Part shown: one piece after another, positions 63,960-64,000 of the stretch
Position numbering within the stretch: the first letter of the stretch is position 1
How the letters are laid out: each line of letters opens with the position of its first letter
Position numbers and translations under genes: made by a program
The notes under the pieces: generated by a model
Databases searched by the model: none
What the model was told of the DNA's origin: nothing
Seen by the model: only the letters and a program-made list of their open reading frames with translations
From: Iodobacter violaceini
Lineage (GTDB): Bacteria > Pseudomonadota > Gammaproteobacteria > Burkholderiales > Chitinibacteraceae
NCBI RefSeq assembly: GCF_011601265.1
Contig: NZ_JAAOLX010000003.1
Span: 1 to 64,000 of the forward strand
Direction: 5' to 3'
DNA length: 64,000 nucleotides

Positions 63960-64000
63960 TTAAGCAGCTTGCACAGGGGCGTGGTGCTTAATTTCTTTGA
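63960..64000 (-). CDS. C-terminal end of an unidentified gene (partial)
   Basis: Read on the minus strand, the edge gives an open frame ending KEIKHHAPVQAA and stop, about 30 bases before a good terminator. Thirteen codons are too few to name the protein. Confidence 0.45.
   Translation of the reverse strand, partial: KEIKHHAPVQAA

Overview
The window reads as chromosomal DNA of a betaproteobacterium of the order Neisseriales (Chromobacteriaceae-like; Iodobacter or a close relative is my guess, at low confidence). The basis is the 5' end of a 16S rRNA gene at the left edge, a betaproteobacterial-type rRNA leader with boxA, and a type IV minor-pilin gene set. No phage, integrase, IS transposase, CRISPR array or tRNA gene was found.

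Layout. (1) 1-2,650: start of an rRNA operon leaving the window on the minus strand, with its promoter and leader; a small protein resembling the C-terminal domain of YcaO; a secreted gluzincin-type protease. (2) 2,648-6,680: dusA - retropepsin-like protease - rdgB - small protein as a tightly packed operon, then hemW. (3) 6,833-20,907: two complete, diverged tandem copies of a minor-pilin operon, each pilE-fimU-pilV-pilW-pilX-pilY1 and each ended by a hairpin, followed by an Ig-like repeat lipoprotein. (4) 23,263-35,430: housekeeping genes: an alkyltransferase-like protein, ilvD, lgt, a DUF456 membrane protein, corA, ppx, phoU, rpiA, a MarC-family protein, a Vitreoscilla-type globin, an S41 protease lipoprotein and a small exported protein. 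(5) 35,982-41,959: gltD and gltB on the minus strand. (6) 42,246-52,834: a two-partner secretion locus, with a 2,558-residue haemagglutinin-like TpsA, a double-FecR-domain protein and a TpsB transporter. (7) 53,147-62,806, minus strand: LysR regulator, ethanolamine-type permease, glutamine-synthetase-like ligase, aldehyde dehydrogenase, iron alcohol dehydrogenase and an M81/MlrC-type hydrolase. (8) hemF and the tail of one further minus-strand gene.

The most interesting system is region 7. Together the genes fit a gamma-glutamylation route for ethanolamine or a similar amino alcohol: uptake, ligation to glutamate, oxidation of the alcohol to aldehyde and then acid, and hydrolysis of the gamma-glutamyl product. 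There is no eutBC lyase in view. The cluster is also unusual in that three of its four internal gaps hold copies of a 240-285 bp dispersed repeat.

Other notable features are the whole-operon minor-pilin duplication, in which both PilY1 proteins keep the von Willebrand MIDAS and an RGD but show no clear calcium loop; the long-period repeats and single penultimate cysteine of TpsA; a 19 bp palindrome between gltB and tpsA; an FNR-like site before the globin gene; and three families of hairpin-forming intergenic repeats.
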